A DNA stretch of 64,000 bases from Sapria himalayana (lineage: Eukaryota > Streptophyta > Magnoliopsida > Malpighiales > Rafflesiaceae). The notes beneath the pieces are model-generated. The model made no database searches. It saw only the letters and a list, made by a program, of their open reading frames with translations, and was not told the origin of the DNA. Position 1 is the first letter of the stretch, and each line of letters opens with the position of its first letter. The DNA lies in NCBI GenBank assembly GCA_029783825.1, contig JAREIK010000688.1, forward strand, positions 118,379 through 182,378, read 5' to 3'. Shown here piece by piece: positions 1 through 13,075 of the stretch. Made by a program: the position numbers and the translations under genes.

Positions 1-1190
1 TAGATCAAAAAAATAATTGAATCATGCATGTCTTAATTCATATTTTATATTCATCAAATTATAATAAAAGGACTATAATATTTATCACGTATTAGGTCAT
101 TTTGGATGTTCATATAATTTTAATAATTATGTTTTTGTAGATATCACTTATACTTTAGGAGGCTATTAAATAAGTTTATTGCATATTACCACTAATTATG
201 GAAAACGCTATGAGGTTGAATGTTTAAAACAAATTAAAATTAAGTATTGGGTTGTATAATCTTTAGATTATTTAACCTCTAGTTATATATAGTAGTACAA
301 TGTCATTTTTATTACTAAATATAAAATGATCAACTTATAGTAAAATCAGGAATTAGATTTATTTTAATAAAGTAAGAGTTTATTATGTGAGATTTTGTTT
401 TTTTAAAACCCATATGATAGTTAGTATTTGATAAAACATGTGTTTATGAAAATGAACCAAACGTGATATATGAAACCATATATTCTGTATCTACTACTAT
501 TTTATTCATTTAGTCATTCCTTCGTAAGGTGTGACTCATTAGGTTGTCCTAAGTTAATTTGTGATCACGTTCAAATCACCAATTCATCTTGATTCAATGT
601 GATGAGAAGTATATTAGCACGAATACCATGACCTCTAATTGACTAGATAGTCAATGGTTTTGACTAGGAACCTTTCCAAAATAACTATTATGAAAATAGT
701 CTTTTCTCTATGCAATATCTTACTTAGTTCAAAGTAAGGGTTTTGTGTCAACTAATCACTAGATTGACTATGTCACATCTAGCCCAACTATTATCTTTCT
801 TGTCTCTCAGACTTATAATCAATAATTATGCCAACGAAGATATTTCTTCATACACATCTACCCTGACATGAGATTAGGAGCAATGATCTCAATAAAGGTC
901 TTAGGTATTCTTTCCTTCACTTAGTAGTAGTGAATCCTTTATTTTGCTACTCAATTATTTCTGAATATCAATAATTGAAACTTATCATCATCTTATGAAT
1001 AATATTTGAAAATACCAAGGAATACCCTCAAATTATAAGTTCGTCAAATTTTATTATAAGTATGTTAAAAATATTTCAATTAGATGTAGGTATCCATACT
1101 AGAAGTCCTCATCAGACACCCTTGGAGTAAATACCTTGTATGATAAAGATTTAAATTAGATATGGAAATAGGTTGGGTGGCTTGATCTAG
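1..1190. other. Decayed AT-rich DNA, no gene seen
   Basis: No reading frame of note and no recognisable protein motif on either strand. CpG dinucleotides are rare and stops are dense, which fits old methylated repeat DNA. It may derive from an LTR element or its untranslated part, but I see no terminal repeats. Confidence 0.5.
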
Positions 1191-1194
1191 ACAT

Positions 1195-1480
1195 GTTGCA
1201 AAGCCTGATCTAGGATGTGGCATGACCTAATCTCAACCTATGGCATGATCCACAAAAGTTCTGCTAGGCATGACATGCCATGGCTTTTATGGGCCATGTC
1301 ATAGGCAAGTTCAGACATTAAGACTCATTTTAAAGGCCCAATCGAGCCATCGTGCCTTGGAGACCCTGCCATAGTTTTTAGAATGGATCATGTTGAGTCA
1401 TGCTGAGTCTGCCCAGTGTGGCCCCACTAGCATATGAGCATAATGTTTATGCTATATTAGGTTCAATCTAGGGTAAAACT
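1195..1480. repeat. CATGG/GCATG-rich island, copy 1
   Basis: A stretch richer in G+C than its surroundings, built from many overlapping GGCATG, CATGGC and GGCATGACATGCC words. Two further stretches with the same vocabulary lie at about 4.42-4.61 and 12.44-13.08 kb. I infer that they are remnants of one non-coding repeat family in which CG has largely decayed to TG or CA. Confidence 0.45.
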
Positions 1481-1570
1481 AGCACACGACTAACCTATCC
1501 TATCCATTTGGTAAGGGCTAATGATGGCTTGGCTATCAAGGTCCAGTCTAGACCAGCTCAACCTCAGCTT

Positions 1571-1710
1571 GCTTATGGTCTAGGATGGCTTGGGGCCTTT
1601 GACACTTTCACCTACTTCCTATATAATGTAGGTGAAAGCCAGAAGCCCCAAGCTAACCTAGACCATAGGTATCATACTATCACTATGTATGAATATAGGA
1701 AGTAGGTGAA
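1571..1710. repeat. Nested inverted repeats (foldback)
   Basis: The arm at 1571-1614 (beginning GCTTATGGTCTAGG) is the imperfect reverse complement of 1628-1670 (ending CCTAGACCATAGG), leaving a loop of about 13 nt. The segment around 1606-1624 (TTTCACCTACTTCCTATAT) is also inverted at 1692-1710. The same sequence can therefore fold two alternative ways. An open frame of about 65 codons crosses it but looks fortuitous. Confidence 0.7.
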
Positions 1711-4124
1711 ATCTAAAAAATTAAACTACAATGCGTATCAATATGAATATAAAAATACATTAAAAATGCACTCAGTCAGAAAATATAAATATAAATACAT
1801 TAAAAATTATAAGAAAGTATGACAAAGTTTTTGTTTCATAATATCTAGATATAGAAAGTATAGAAATATAAATACTAGATATACTTTAAATATCTAAGAT
1901 ATACTTTAAATATAAATACATATCTAGATATAGAAAGTATCATAATATCACTAAGTCTAGTTCTAATCATCACAACTCTAAGTTTTTGTTTCATCATTTC
2001 ATATATATTATCATTCGCTTGTATTTCTTGGACATTAACTTGAAGACCCAGTTGTGCATTATCTCAATCATTTAAGTATGACAAAGCTTCAATAATATTT
2101 GGTTATAGAATGGTCCTTTTATCTAAAATCATATTCACAATCATACAAAAAGTAGATGTCATTACTATGCTAGACATTGGAGGGTTTAGTAGATTATGTA
2201 TAATTTGAGAAAGATGACACAAAAAATATGTATTCATATGATTTCAACTAGTTCAATATGTTAAAATTTTTCATGTCATTATGAGACTAAATGAAGCAGT
2301 AAATAGTATCTAAGTATCTAGATAACTCACTCTTATTCAATAAACATATCCACCATTTTCTATTAGCTGACTAAATAAAAAAATTATCATCTCCAATCTT
2401 AGCCCTAGGACATCTAATTATTCTTAAATGCTGCTCTCTAGTTCTTGTGGTCATTTCATTCATGTGGATATGAATGTGACAATGCTTTTTATTCTCTTTC
2501 ACTAAAGCTAATAATTCATATATACAACTAAGTAATAAAGAGATAAAATAGAAGATCCGTATTTTAAATATTTTATTTTTATCTCAATAATCATGTTTTC
2601 AAAAAAAAAAACTATGCACACTAAGCTCAATACATATTATGAGAATAAATATAGGTGAATACATGTTCTTTGTATTATAAAAGATTATTATGAATTTTTA
2701 AAAGTAACATCTTATTTCCCAATCTAATTCATAATTATTAGTTCATTAATTTTGTTACTAAAATAGTTATATATCATATATGTATAATTTCAATGGTATT
2801 TAATATCTAGTTATAATTTTTTTAGGCCTACTAATTTATATAGATTGTAAAAGTCTTGTAGTTTGTTAGGTATCCTCACATATTTTGATGCATTTCATAT
2901 TTATTCTAATATGGGAAAACTATTTTTTAATTTTGCTTGTACTAATAGATTTATTATGTGAGATATATACTAAATGTAAAAAATCATAGCTAAGAGACCA
3001 TCTCAAATGGTTCTTACGAAAATTTTTATTATGACATAATTATTAGAAGTGTTATCAAATATTATGTTATTTGTTTTATTTTATATATCATATTTTCTAA
3101 AAACTATTGGCTGACACTCATATATGATAAGACCACCATGATGATAGAAGATCTAATAAAATTCTATAATTATTTTATTTAGTTTTTAGTTAGAATCAAT
3201 AAATCAGATAATGTTACATATAAATGCTTTGTCATCCCGACTAGTTCAAATATTAGACATCATTGAGATTCACTCAACTTTGTCTGCTAAGTTTGTTAAT
3301 TACTATTTATTTTTTTAGTTGTATAGGTTGACCTAGGCTAGATCCTATGGTAAGTAGACTAAAAGTACTTTTGTAAATAGTGAACTAGTCTATGATCATG
3401 TGCAAATTTACGTGAAAGATCAATGTTAACAATGAACCTAGACATGCCTTTCATGATAAACTCATGGTAGTAAATAAATGAGTCATTGAACTTGAAGTTG
3501 ATTCAAATTTTATGACTTTACTTTTTAGTTGAATTTTTTTGGGATCTAATACATAATAAAATTGTTCATTTATTAATACTAGATTTTTTTAGTGTTTAGT
3601 TTCAGATTTTTCATTTATTAACTAATAAAATTGACTTATGACTAAGAGATAACTTAATTTTAGATTTTTCAGTCAAGTTCTCATTATCTAAATTAGTATT
3701 TAGTTTCTTCTTATAATAATTATTATTTTATAAATATTTTTTAAAATTTTAGAGAGTTTTGAGTTGAAGAGAGATTTATTTATTTCTTAAATTATATTGT
3801 AAAAAAATATAGTTGTGGAATAAAGGAATTATGTACCTTACAAATATTTAGACTTGAAGTCAACCAACCACAAGTTCACACCTGCAATTTATTTTCTATT
3901 TATCATGCTAATGGAAACAATGTTCATCATCACCAATAATAATTTATACAATGGTTTACTATTCAAATAAAAAACATAATATTATAGTTTTGAAATTTTT
4001 AGAAAATTAACAACAAGATAATATAAATATTAATTTAAATATTAATGCTAACTACCTATTTATAATTTTTTTAAAAAAATTAAACATTAATTTTTTCTTT
4101 TTTTTTATGGGAAAAAGCTCTACA
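1711..4124. other. Decayed AT-rich DNA, no gene seen
   Basis: Very AT-rich with many short homopolymers. Local duplications of TAGATATACTTTAAATAT-type words occur around 1845-1945. Minus-strand reading of 2.0-2.5 kb gives broken protein-like stretches that I could not assign to a family. Confidence 0.45.
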
Positions 4125-4169
4125 ACTATTGGATTTCTATCTAGAACCATTAGATAGAAATCCAATGGT
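4125..4169. repeat. Short hairpin, 15-bp perfect stem
   Basis: ATTGGATTTCTATCT at 4128-4142 is exactly reverse-complemented at 4152-4166, with a 9-nt loop. Pairing extends two more base pairs across one mismatch. It could be the terminus of a foldback transposon or a simple hairpin. No family is recognised. Confidence 0.75.
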
Positions 4170-4419
4170 TTAGATTAATATAATATTTAAAAAATTATAT
4201 CTTTTTAAAAACCATTATTAATTAATGTTTAAGGACAACTAAAGTGACATGCATCAATGTAGTTGTCATAGGACATTTCCAAGGCAATAACATAATTTTT
4301 TTAAAATGGGATGGATGCACACCATGTGCCCGTTATGAAAAACTAATAAAAAAATACATGGATTTCACATGCTTTCATATTTCTAATATCAGTAGGACTG
4401 ATGCATGAATTTCAAGCAC

Positions 4420-4615
4420 CATTCCAAGTTCATGCCCCTCATGCTAGCAATTTGGATTATTCAATGCTTTGGTATGAGGGCCGAATGGGCAGGGCAATGG
4501 CATGAGCCATGCTAAGGGTTGGCCCATACCTAATGATGGCATGGTTCCTAGTTGTGTCATATGGTGCCTAACATAAATTTTTTGGGCAATGTTGCAGGTC
4601 TAGCTCATATCACCC
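4420..4615. repeat. CATGG/GCATG-rich island, copy 2
   Basis: Contains GGGCAGGGCAATGGCATGAG, GATGGCATGG and GGCCCATACC words like the islands at 1.2 and 12.4 kb. It is relatively GC-rich against an AT-rich background and has no coding potential. Confidence 0.4.
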
Positions 4616-6800
4616 ATGACATTTTCACCTCTAATTACATGTCAAAGTAAGAATTCTTGGTAAAATAGAAAAGATAACCATATAGTGAAGTAAGCTAGGA
4701 ATCAACTGAGTCATTGTAATAATTCCAAGAAGCAATAGTCAAATTACAAAATGAAGATGTGATGAAAGCATTGTTAAATATGGTAGGGACGGATTATTAT
4801 AGCCTGACTATCTTGGTTGGGTATGAACTAAATAAAAGCAAGATGACCTTCCTTTTTTTGAGATCTCAAAAGATTCTATAATGTCCAAGAATATCTAAGT
4901 TAAACTCAAAAAAATATTTGAGGCCCTTGTACAAGATGACCTTCTTTTTCTTTCCTATAATGTAAGATCATGATATTTGGAATGTTCTTGACCCTTAAAA
5001 TAGCTCACATCACTTGTATTGATTCGAAAGTTTCATAATCATTTTTTTATTTTACTTTATCTCTCTAAAGTTTCTTCCTCTTGAATAGTTTCTAGGTGTG
5101 ATTCATTTTTGTGACACAAGAGTATGATGACTTAGACACACATGAAGTATAATTCCTAGCATAATGTAGAATGTACCTATACCAAAGCTTATGTTCAATG
5201 CCCCTCATTGATGACTTCGAGGCTTCTATAATGCCTTATGAATAGAATCTTCGTATGCCCCAAGGAACATTTCTCTTTTAGGTGATTATTTCTTGGGACA
5301 TTCAAAATGGTCTAGATGTTGTTGAAAAGAAAACTATTGCTCATGATCAAAGTATTCCACTAGTAATCTAGGTATAAATAGAGTAGTATTGCAACTTTGT
5401 TATAATACCTAATTTTTAGGAATAGGAAATTTGATCATACCATTAGTAAAGGAGACTTTTTATTCAAATATTAATCCCACAAAAATTATGTAAGTAATTT
5501 GATCAACTAATTATTAGTCAACTACTTCTCTTATTTAAAATAAAAAGACTAGATTTTTGGTAAGTTTCTTAAATTTTAGTGTTGGAACATTCCATTATGT
5601 TTGATAGCTTATGTATATAGTTTAGATATTATTATGCTTAGTTATGAAATGAAAGTAAGATTATTATGAAAATGCCCTAGTACATTATTAGTATATAAAG
5701 TAGTTATCAACTATTGGGTCCTTTCTGATGATGGTCCCCTTGTAGTTGTACCCTTAATACTTTATCAATAAAATAATAAATCATTCTTGCTCGAGAATCA
5801 CTATATATCTTTTAGGTAATTCATCAACTACCATTAATGATTATTTCATATGTATATTCTTATTGTCATATAGAGGTAAATTGATATAGTATTAAAAATA
5901 TTTGCATATTCATCATCATAAGCACTATGCTCATACAAATAATATATGATTTTCTATAAATCTCACTTATGGAAGTATGCAATAGAAAGGAATTCATATG
6001 ATTATTACCATCTTATGAGTTACCTCTTCAATCATAAATATCTCATGACTTACATATCACCACTACCACGATGATACATGACTCTTATATTAAAGGTGAG
6101 ATACTTAAGAAAATGTTATATAAAATACTCATAATGGATTAGCTTATAAAAATATTCATTCTTTTGGTTTTGTAAGTGTCATACTCATATAATTAACATA
6201 TCTTAATGTCATGTTTTGATGTATAGATTTGTTTTACACATCACCATTAGAAGGGCTGACACTTTCTTCCTACCATTATGCATCATCATACTTCATGACT
6301 TACCTATCACTATCCACTATAGTAATATCATAATTTTTATTCTACATAAATACCAGCATCCATCAATATCCAAACCACAACACAATATAAACATAAAATT
6401 TATTCATTAAGTACCCCTCACATGTAATCAAATATAATAACCATATACCTTAATTTAGCCTAACATTAGGGACAAATTCACAAGAGATAATTGAAGATGT
6501 ATTTCATGGAATTTCAAGTTATTAATGATAACTCTCAAGAGTAACTAGGAATCACATCTTAAATCCATGATACTTGATCATGCACCTCGAATTTTCTCAT
6601 AGGATGGGTCAAAAATTCACACCTACTTTAGGATTTATGCTTGTGCTTTATGTTGTCTTTTTGCTCATGGATGTCCCAAAGGTTTGGAAAAATTTGGCTC
6701 TCAAGACCCTAGATGTTATCTTTTCTCTCATGCCCTAGAATTCTTCTCATCATTCACATATTTCTTTTTTTATACTTGAGAATCTAGGTGTAAAATTTAA
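4616..6800. other. Decayed DNA, no gene seen
   Basis: No motif-bearing frame. A 64-codon open frame at 6216-6410 has the composition of random AT-rich DNA and no recognisable domain. Confidence 0.45.
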
Positions 6801-6801
6801 G

Positions 6802-7390
6802 TCAAAAGTTATGACTTCTTGGAATGAGTCATAGTTTTAGTCTCTTTCTAGCTTTATAATTCCATGTCATTAGGCATAGCAAATACCACATAATTCATCT
6901 TTATAACACATGGCATTAGGAATAGGTAATGATTTTAGTCTCTCTCTTTAAATAGATGGCTACGACATTGAGAATGATCATGGCTATATATTTTATTTCT
7001 AGAATATAGTTATAATACTGAGAATGAGCTTCTACCCTGGTCCCTCTCTTATATTACATGGTCATGACACTAGGAATGACCATGACTATAAATTTTGAAT
7101 AGTCATAACTTATGAATTTTATATTTATAACCCAAAGTCATAGCAATTGGAAATTGGTTATGACTTTAGTCATTTCTCTAGAATAGTAAATCACTACCTT
7201 GTAAATGGTCATGACTCAATCATTACTTTATAAAAATTTATGTAGCTAAGAGTTATTGTCTTGAGAATAAAGTTGTGGCTATTATCTTAGACTTGTTGGC
7301 TCTACAATAGGAAAGTCATAGTGTTATAGGCTTGCCACGACTTTGAGCAATGATAGGATACATGGTTGTTGTAATGTAGAATTATTGTTG
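6802..7390. repeat. Degenerate tandem repeat, unit about 52 bp
   Basis: A core resembling GACATTAGGAATG recurs near 6866, 6911, 6963, 7014 and 7066. Successive units begin at roughly 6855, 6907, 6959, 7012 and 7063, so spacing is 51-53 bp. Each unit also carries a TTTAGTCTCTCTCTAGAAT-like half. Before 6850 and after 7115 the pattern continues but is more corrupted (GTCATGACTTTAGTC words). It looks like an old minisatellite; no function is evident. Confidence 0.65.
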
Positions 7391-10300
7391 TATCAACAAA
7401 AAATATTATGAGCTAGTTTAGTTGTGATTCCAAAAAAAAATTTGTAGCTAAATAAAATGTGTTGTATAGCTAAATAGAGTCATAGAGTATGAAGATTGTC
7501 ATGACTAGTTATATAGAGTTTTGTCCAAGGATAGATGCCAAAAATATCATATAATTCAATAAGATGTAATAAAATCATAACATAAGAAATATTATGACTT
7601 TACATGATTTTTTACTTCTCTTCTTCTCAAAAATCTACCAAGTCTCTATGTCACACAAAAATAACTCAATTTCACTATTATTCATCATAGTTCATCAAAA
7701 ATCATATTTTGTGAAATTATTTATTTTAACACTCTTTTCTATACCAATACATTATGAATATTTACCAAAATAATTAATTTTATTCGATATTTGGTATGCC
7801 AAACAAATAGCTCATTGATAAGAGTGTACAATGTGGCAATAGCATTAATAAGTCCAAAAGAAAACCAAATTAAATGCCCCATGGACTAGTCAGGTTACTT
7901 ACTTAACACACAAATCATCTTTGATTCATCTCCTTCTATTAGTAGACCCTAACCAAAAATCTAATTTTGATCAATATATTATTTTGCTTTTTTGGATGAG
8001 AGACAACATTCATACCACCTTTTCTAGCCAAAGAGCAAGTGATCCCTTAGTAGTGAACACTTATTTAAAGTGATCAAGAATGAGTACATATCCCTTCTCT
8101 TATAACATGTCTTTTAATTGAAAAGACAATGGTCAAAAGGGACCAAAAGGTCTAATCATATAGCACCTTAAGCTTCCAGAATCAAAGTGATTCATTTTTT
8201 TCAATATGTAATTTAATATTTTGTTTGTTTTCATGTTGGTGATTTCTAATGTGAATTCAGCAAGTCAACTCCGGGTTCCCCCACCAACCTCATGACACAC
8301 TAATCATTCTCCTTTCATTTCTTTTATTATTATTCTTTCATTCCATATTAGGCACCATTCTAATGTGAAGGTAACAAATTCACTTAGTCAAGCTATAAAG
8401 AAATGTTGGAAATGTATGGTGATGAAGTCAAGTAAGCTAGCTAAGGAAAGCTCAAATTATGAAAGAACATATCCATTAATTATTTATTTAAGTAGTAATG
8501 AGGGATCAATACATAGTTTTGGTAGCTTTGGATATAAACTATGCTAATGAATGGACTTCATCCCTTCTATCCTCTTCATTTTAACCTTAAAATTCTACTA
8601 AGCCAAATAAGGCATATGTGTGTTGCGGAGCCTCCCACTATAAAAATACTGGCAAGCTCATTGATGTTTTGTCATAAACCTTGAAATTGTTATGCTAAAT
8701 AAGAACCTTGAATAGTAGAAACTAGTTCATGATCCACCACTCTTTTGTTGTTAACTGTGAAGTGTTGACAACTCTCTAGTGGTTTTATTCCTTCTTACTT
8801 GACTTCTCTGTCAACCCAAGAAAAATGTAAAGAAAATGGTAAGCAAAACTATAATCCACTTTGCACATGTTATGAAGAAGATCAATCATACATTTTTGAA
8901 AAGGGAATGACATTGATCATCAAAAGAGGTATAGGGGATTAAAGAAAGGGGAGTAAGAGTAATAAGAATGAAAAGTTCTCATGGTGAAAAATTTGTACCA
9001 TTGGTAGAGAGAAAGGTAATATCTTATATTGAGTCTTTTTTAAAAAGCTTAGAAAATTAAATTATATCAGCTCAAGCAAGTTAAATATCTTATCTTACTA
9101 TAGATCTTGGAAAAAAAAAAATTCTCATCAAAAATTGTCACTACTGTATGATGAAAGAAGGTCCTTGTCACAAAATTGATTATAATTCTTGATTCTTTGG
9201 AAGATGACCAGAGCTAGTATTGAATAAGTATAAAAGGATCTTCATCTCAGTGACCATGAATAAATGATTTTACATTGAAGAAAAAATAAGGTCCTATTCC
9301 CTTTCATAAGAAGTAACTATTGGCTTTACTTAGGAAAATTAAAGAGAAAGGAAAAATCAATTGGATTGGTACTTTAGAAAAATTAACAAAGAGAAGACTA
9401 TACTTCAAGAACTAGCAAAAATATATATGTTCAAGGTGTAGGTAGAAGAAATATTTTCTCATAGTAAGACTATACTCTTGTTTCAGCAAGACTTCAAAGT
9501 TATTGGACTTAGTTTGGATAGTAAGCCAAGGAGAAATATGCCAACATTATGTCTTTAGGTTAGTGAACAAGGTGATGAAGTCGCTACTTTTTTTTCTTTT
9601 ATCAAAATATAAATAAGAAGATCCCACATGCTAGCCAAAAGGCCAATTAGGATGATCTCTTCCCTCTATTCTTTTGCTAATTTATTTGGGACATGACATT
9701 TTGATTGGAAAACCATACATGAATAGATCTCACATACAAAAGATGGAACAAAAAATTGATACACTAAATTTTGCTGGTTAAAATATGAAATGAAATTATC
9801 ATGCTAAATAAAGCAACACAAAGATGTCCCACATCTTCTACCATCATCAACTATCTAGATTGCTACTTAAATCTCTATCTTGCCTCCATTCAACTTCCTC
9901 CACTAAATGCGGATGAAAGAGTTTCGCATACTCAATTTTGTCTGGTGCTTAGACTAAATGACTTCTATCAATAAAGGCTCAAAAAACTAAAATTTGACCA
10001 TAGAGACACTTCCAAAGACTACTTTTGTTGCGATGAGAAATGACATATTATAAGTCCCATATTGGGAAAAACTTGCACTTTACACCTCATAAGGAGGGAT
10101 CAATCTTAGATTCAGTACCTCAATAAATAAAAAGTATAAGCCAATACACCAATACTAATTAAACAATCTAGGAAAGTTTGATTCTAAGTATAAAATTAAG
10201 TCGGTTGACATTCTATTCTTCATGAATCCATATTAGCAAAAACTCTCATTTTTTCTAAGCAAGGAATTGTGCATATTGAGAATTAAGACTATCCACTATT

Positions 10301-11465
10301 AAAAGGTTGGGTTACTTTTCCATCAACATAGTGAGAGAGTGCTTCCCAAGTGTTTGTGACCAACATGATTTATTTTTCTCAGTTCAAGTTATAGGTTTTA
10401 TATTAGTAAATTAGTCTCATTCACTCACTCGGGAAAATAGTTTCACTAATAGAAAGATCTTTTTTGGGTAACCCCATTCTTTTGTAATAGAAAATTAAGG
10501 ATCTACATGGCTACTTGAATCAGTAAACCTATGAAGATTGACACACATATGTAAATTTCTATAAGGGGAAGGTTTTGAGGAAGGTTACAACACTACTTTA
10601 TCTTTCAAGTATGAAGTTTATAGACTTTGTTAGGAGTCATATGAGAGACAAGACTAGGCTAATATCTTTATATAATACCTTAGATGAAGTAAACATCATT
10701 AAGTTAGCAATTCTCTACCAATAGGAAAAACAACTATAATGAGGTAAGAATATCAACCTTATTCCCTCTTCCATGATTTCAATTAGAGGTAGCACAAATA
10801 AAATTCAACTATTAGTTTTTTCATTCTTCTAGGTGAGAACTTTTTGGCTTAGGAACAAATTGTTTTAGTTTTTAATGATGATGTCTAAATTAGATACCTT
10901 CTTTTATTTCTTCGTTCCCAATAAGGGGAACATAGCAGTTAATAAAGTAGTAGATTAATACACATATACTATAAAGTTCATTATCAAGCTCTTATCAATA
11001 ATAACTTTTTGAACAAGGAAATAATCACAATAAGTCAATAATCTCATGAAATCAACTAAGATGTAAGTGTTACTAGAAGAGAAGAACAACCCAATGTGAT
11101 GTAAAGATAAGTTGTTGAAAAAAATGCCCTATAATATAGAATTGACTTATAATAAAAGTTAGTTTATCTTATTATAATAGCCATGGCATAGTCCAATAGA
11201 AAGGTCATTCCCAAAAAACCATGTATACAACACACCCTTGATTTGATAATGATTCCATTATTTCTAACTAGAGGAAAGAAAGATTATACAAGGGTGATAA
11301 CTATATCTTTTATTGTTCTTTATGTCACCTAAATGTTATAACTTTGGATGCATTCAATATAAGATATAAGATCATACGTTTTGTACATGTCAGACCTATT
11401 ACACCACTTTCATCCACCTTTAAGTGGACTCTTCTCTCAGGTTGGTTGATGCAAAAAATATTGGT
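7391..11465. other. Decayed repeat-like DNA, no gene seen
   Basis: Stops occur in every frame at high density and no domain motif is visible. Short frames such as 8365-8547 lack any recognisable feature. It is probably ancient transposon sequence. Confidence 0.4.
10053..10066 (+). promoter_or_regulatory. GTCCCACATTGG-like element (degenerate)
   Basis: AGTCCCATATTGGG resembles the GTCCCACATYG box found upstream of plant snRNA genes and also common in the LTRs of short plant LTR retroelements. No snRNA-like sequence follows, so a retroelement remnant is more likely than an active promoter. Confidence 0.2.
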
Positions 11466-11650
11466 AGAAAAGTATCATTGAAAAGTGTTGTTTTGATTCA
11501 CTATTGGAAAGGCTTCCCTTTACTTAATTTATATGTTAATCTCTTTATTATGATCTCTCCATCATTTGATTCTTGTCTAACTCTAGAATCAATTGGTATA
11601 AAACAAAACATTGGCAGAAGAAAACATTCACTTTTCAATGATACTTTTCT
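11466..11650. repeat. Inverted repeat, 22-bp perfect arms
   Basis: The 22 nt at 11466-11487 (starting AGAAAAGTATCATTG) are exactly reverse-complemented at 11629-11650, separated by about 141 nt. Sequence just outside the arms also pairs loosely. This could be a small foldback or MITE-like element. No target-site duplication was identified. Confidence 0.7.
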
Positions 11651-12443
11651 CCTATCACTAAGGCTCATCTAATGATCAAATACATGTAGTTGAGAAGAAA
11701 AAGAGGAAACAAAACCTATAGTTAAAGAGTTAAAAACATTCTTGACCTATTCTCAAAATGACATCTTGATGCTTGATAGAGCACATAAGTGTAATAGGTA
11801 ACGAGTAGTCATTCTTTCATGCACTAGTTGCTCGAAGAAGGCAATTGGTAGGCAGCATAGCAATAGGTTTAAAGATGAAAAACACATGGAGGACGAACAT
11901 GTAGGCCTCCCTTATAAAGTTTCTATAGAGAATTTATGAAGTACATGCCATTTTTTGGTGTGAAGTTATCTTCCTTTTGCAATACAACTTGTTTTCTATA
12001 CCTAAGAGTTTTATTGCTTTATCAATCACAATATTTTTTTATTCTTTTGAACATATTATGCTTTCGAGAGCTCCAATTGTGTCATTTTTCCTATCAATAT
12101 TGGATATATGTAAGCATATGATTCACTAGTTGAAAGTTTAATCATGCATTAAAAGTTTGGGAGCATAAAAAGCTATGGTTAAAATAAATGGGAATTAGCG
12201 AGAGAGGTATGATCTAAATGAAATGAAGGTTGAATCTCAAGAAAAACATCTTTGAAAAGTCACTAAACCTTTTTCAGCTTCTTTTCTTTCACTCAACTCA
12301 AATATCTAAAAGGACCATCATCTGATCATTGGTTGCCATAAGTTAGAAAAATGGATTGATATATTTTTTTTCCATACAAAACAAAGAAGAGTCCACTAGG
12401 GAAAGGCTAGATTTTTAAATTGGATGTGTGAGAGGTGGAAAGT
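11651..12443. other. Decayed DNA, no gene seen
   Basis: Nothing recognisable. The frame at 11936-12121 is hydrophobic by AT-rich composition only. Confidence 0.4.
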
Positions 12444-13075
12444 GGGTTGGATGGCTCGGGCATGGCATGATGCATGCACTGATTGAGCCATTTCTAATTC
12501 AACATGGCACAATTTAGAACCATGCCTGGACCAAGCTCGTGTCATGTTAGGACATGGGTATTATGCCTCGTGCTAGGCTAGGCATGAACCATGTGCCTGG
12601 CCTATTGGCATAGTTCATCGACATGGTTACCATGACCCATGAATGCAGATTGGGAAGCAGGCATGGCTCACTTGGCCCATGCCACCCCGCTGCCCAGGCT
12701 GGTACACGTGGTGGATTTTTTTAATGAGCCTGCCACATGGCTGGCTGTGCACATTTGTGAGGCACAACCCAGCCGCACACTGAAGCCCCCCGACCCCGAT
12801 AGTCTTTTTAGCTTTCGAGGACAAATGGATAAACAACAGGCAAAATAAATGGGCTTTTGCGGGTGCTTAATTGGCACATAATTCAGCATGATGACATAAC
12901 TTGAGAACAACCTGGCACAAAAGACACAAGGCTGCCTGGACTCGTGCTGGCAGGCCATGCCTGGCATGACATGACTTCTCAATCAAGCCATACCTAGCAT
13001 GGCATGGTGGCCCAATTGGGCCACCCAAAAATGGGTCATTCTGGTATGACATGGCTGGTCCTTTTGACACATCTC
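12444..13075. repeat. CATGG/GCATG-rich island, copy 3 (largest)
   Basis: The most GC-rich part of the left half of the window. It is dense in GGCATGG, CATGCC, GGCATGACATGAC and GCCCAATTGGGCC words. Overlapping open frames occur on both strands (about 12.63-13.07 kb) because stop codons are scarce in this composition; none has a domain or a plausible start context. I read it as non-coding repeat related to the islands at 1.2 and 4.4 kb. Confidence 0.5.

Noticed and set aside
10053..10110. An snRNA gene downstream of the GTCCCAYATTGG-like box
   Set aside because: No snRNA core sequence, Sm site or appropriately spaced TATA is visible; the box also occurs in plant LTRs.
12627..13070. Overlapping open frames on both strands in the GC-rich island
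   Set aside because: They are open on several frames at once because the sequence lacks stops by composition; no domain, no homology by eye, no start context.
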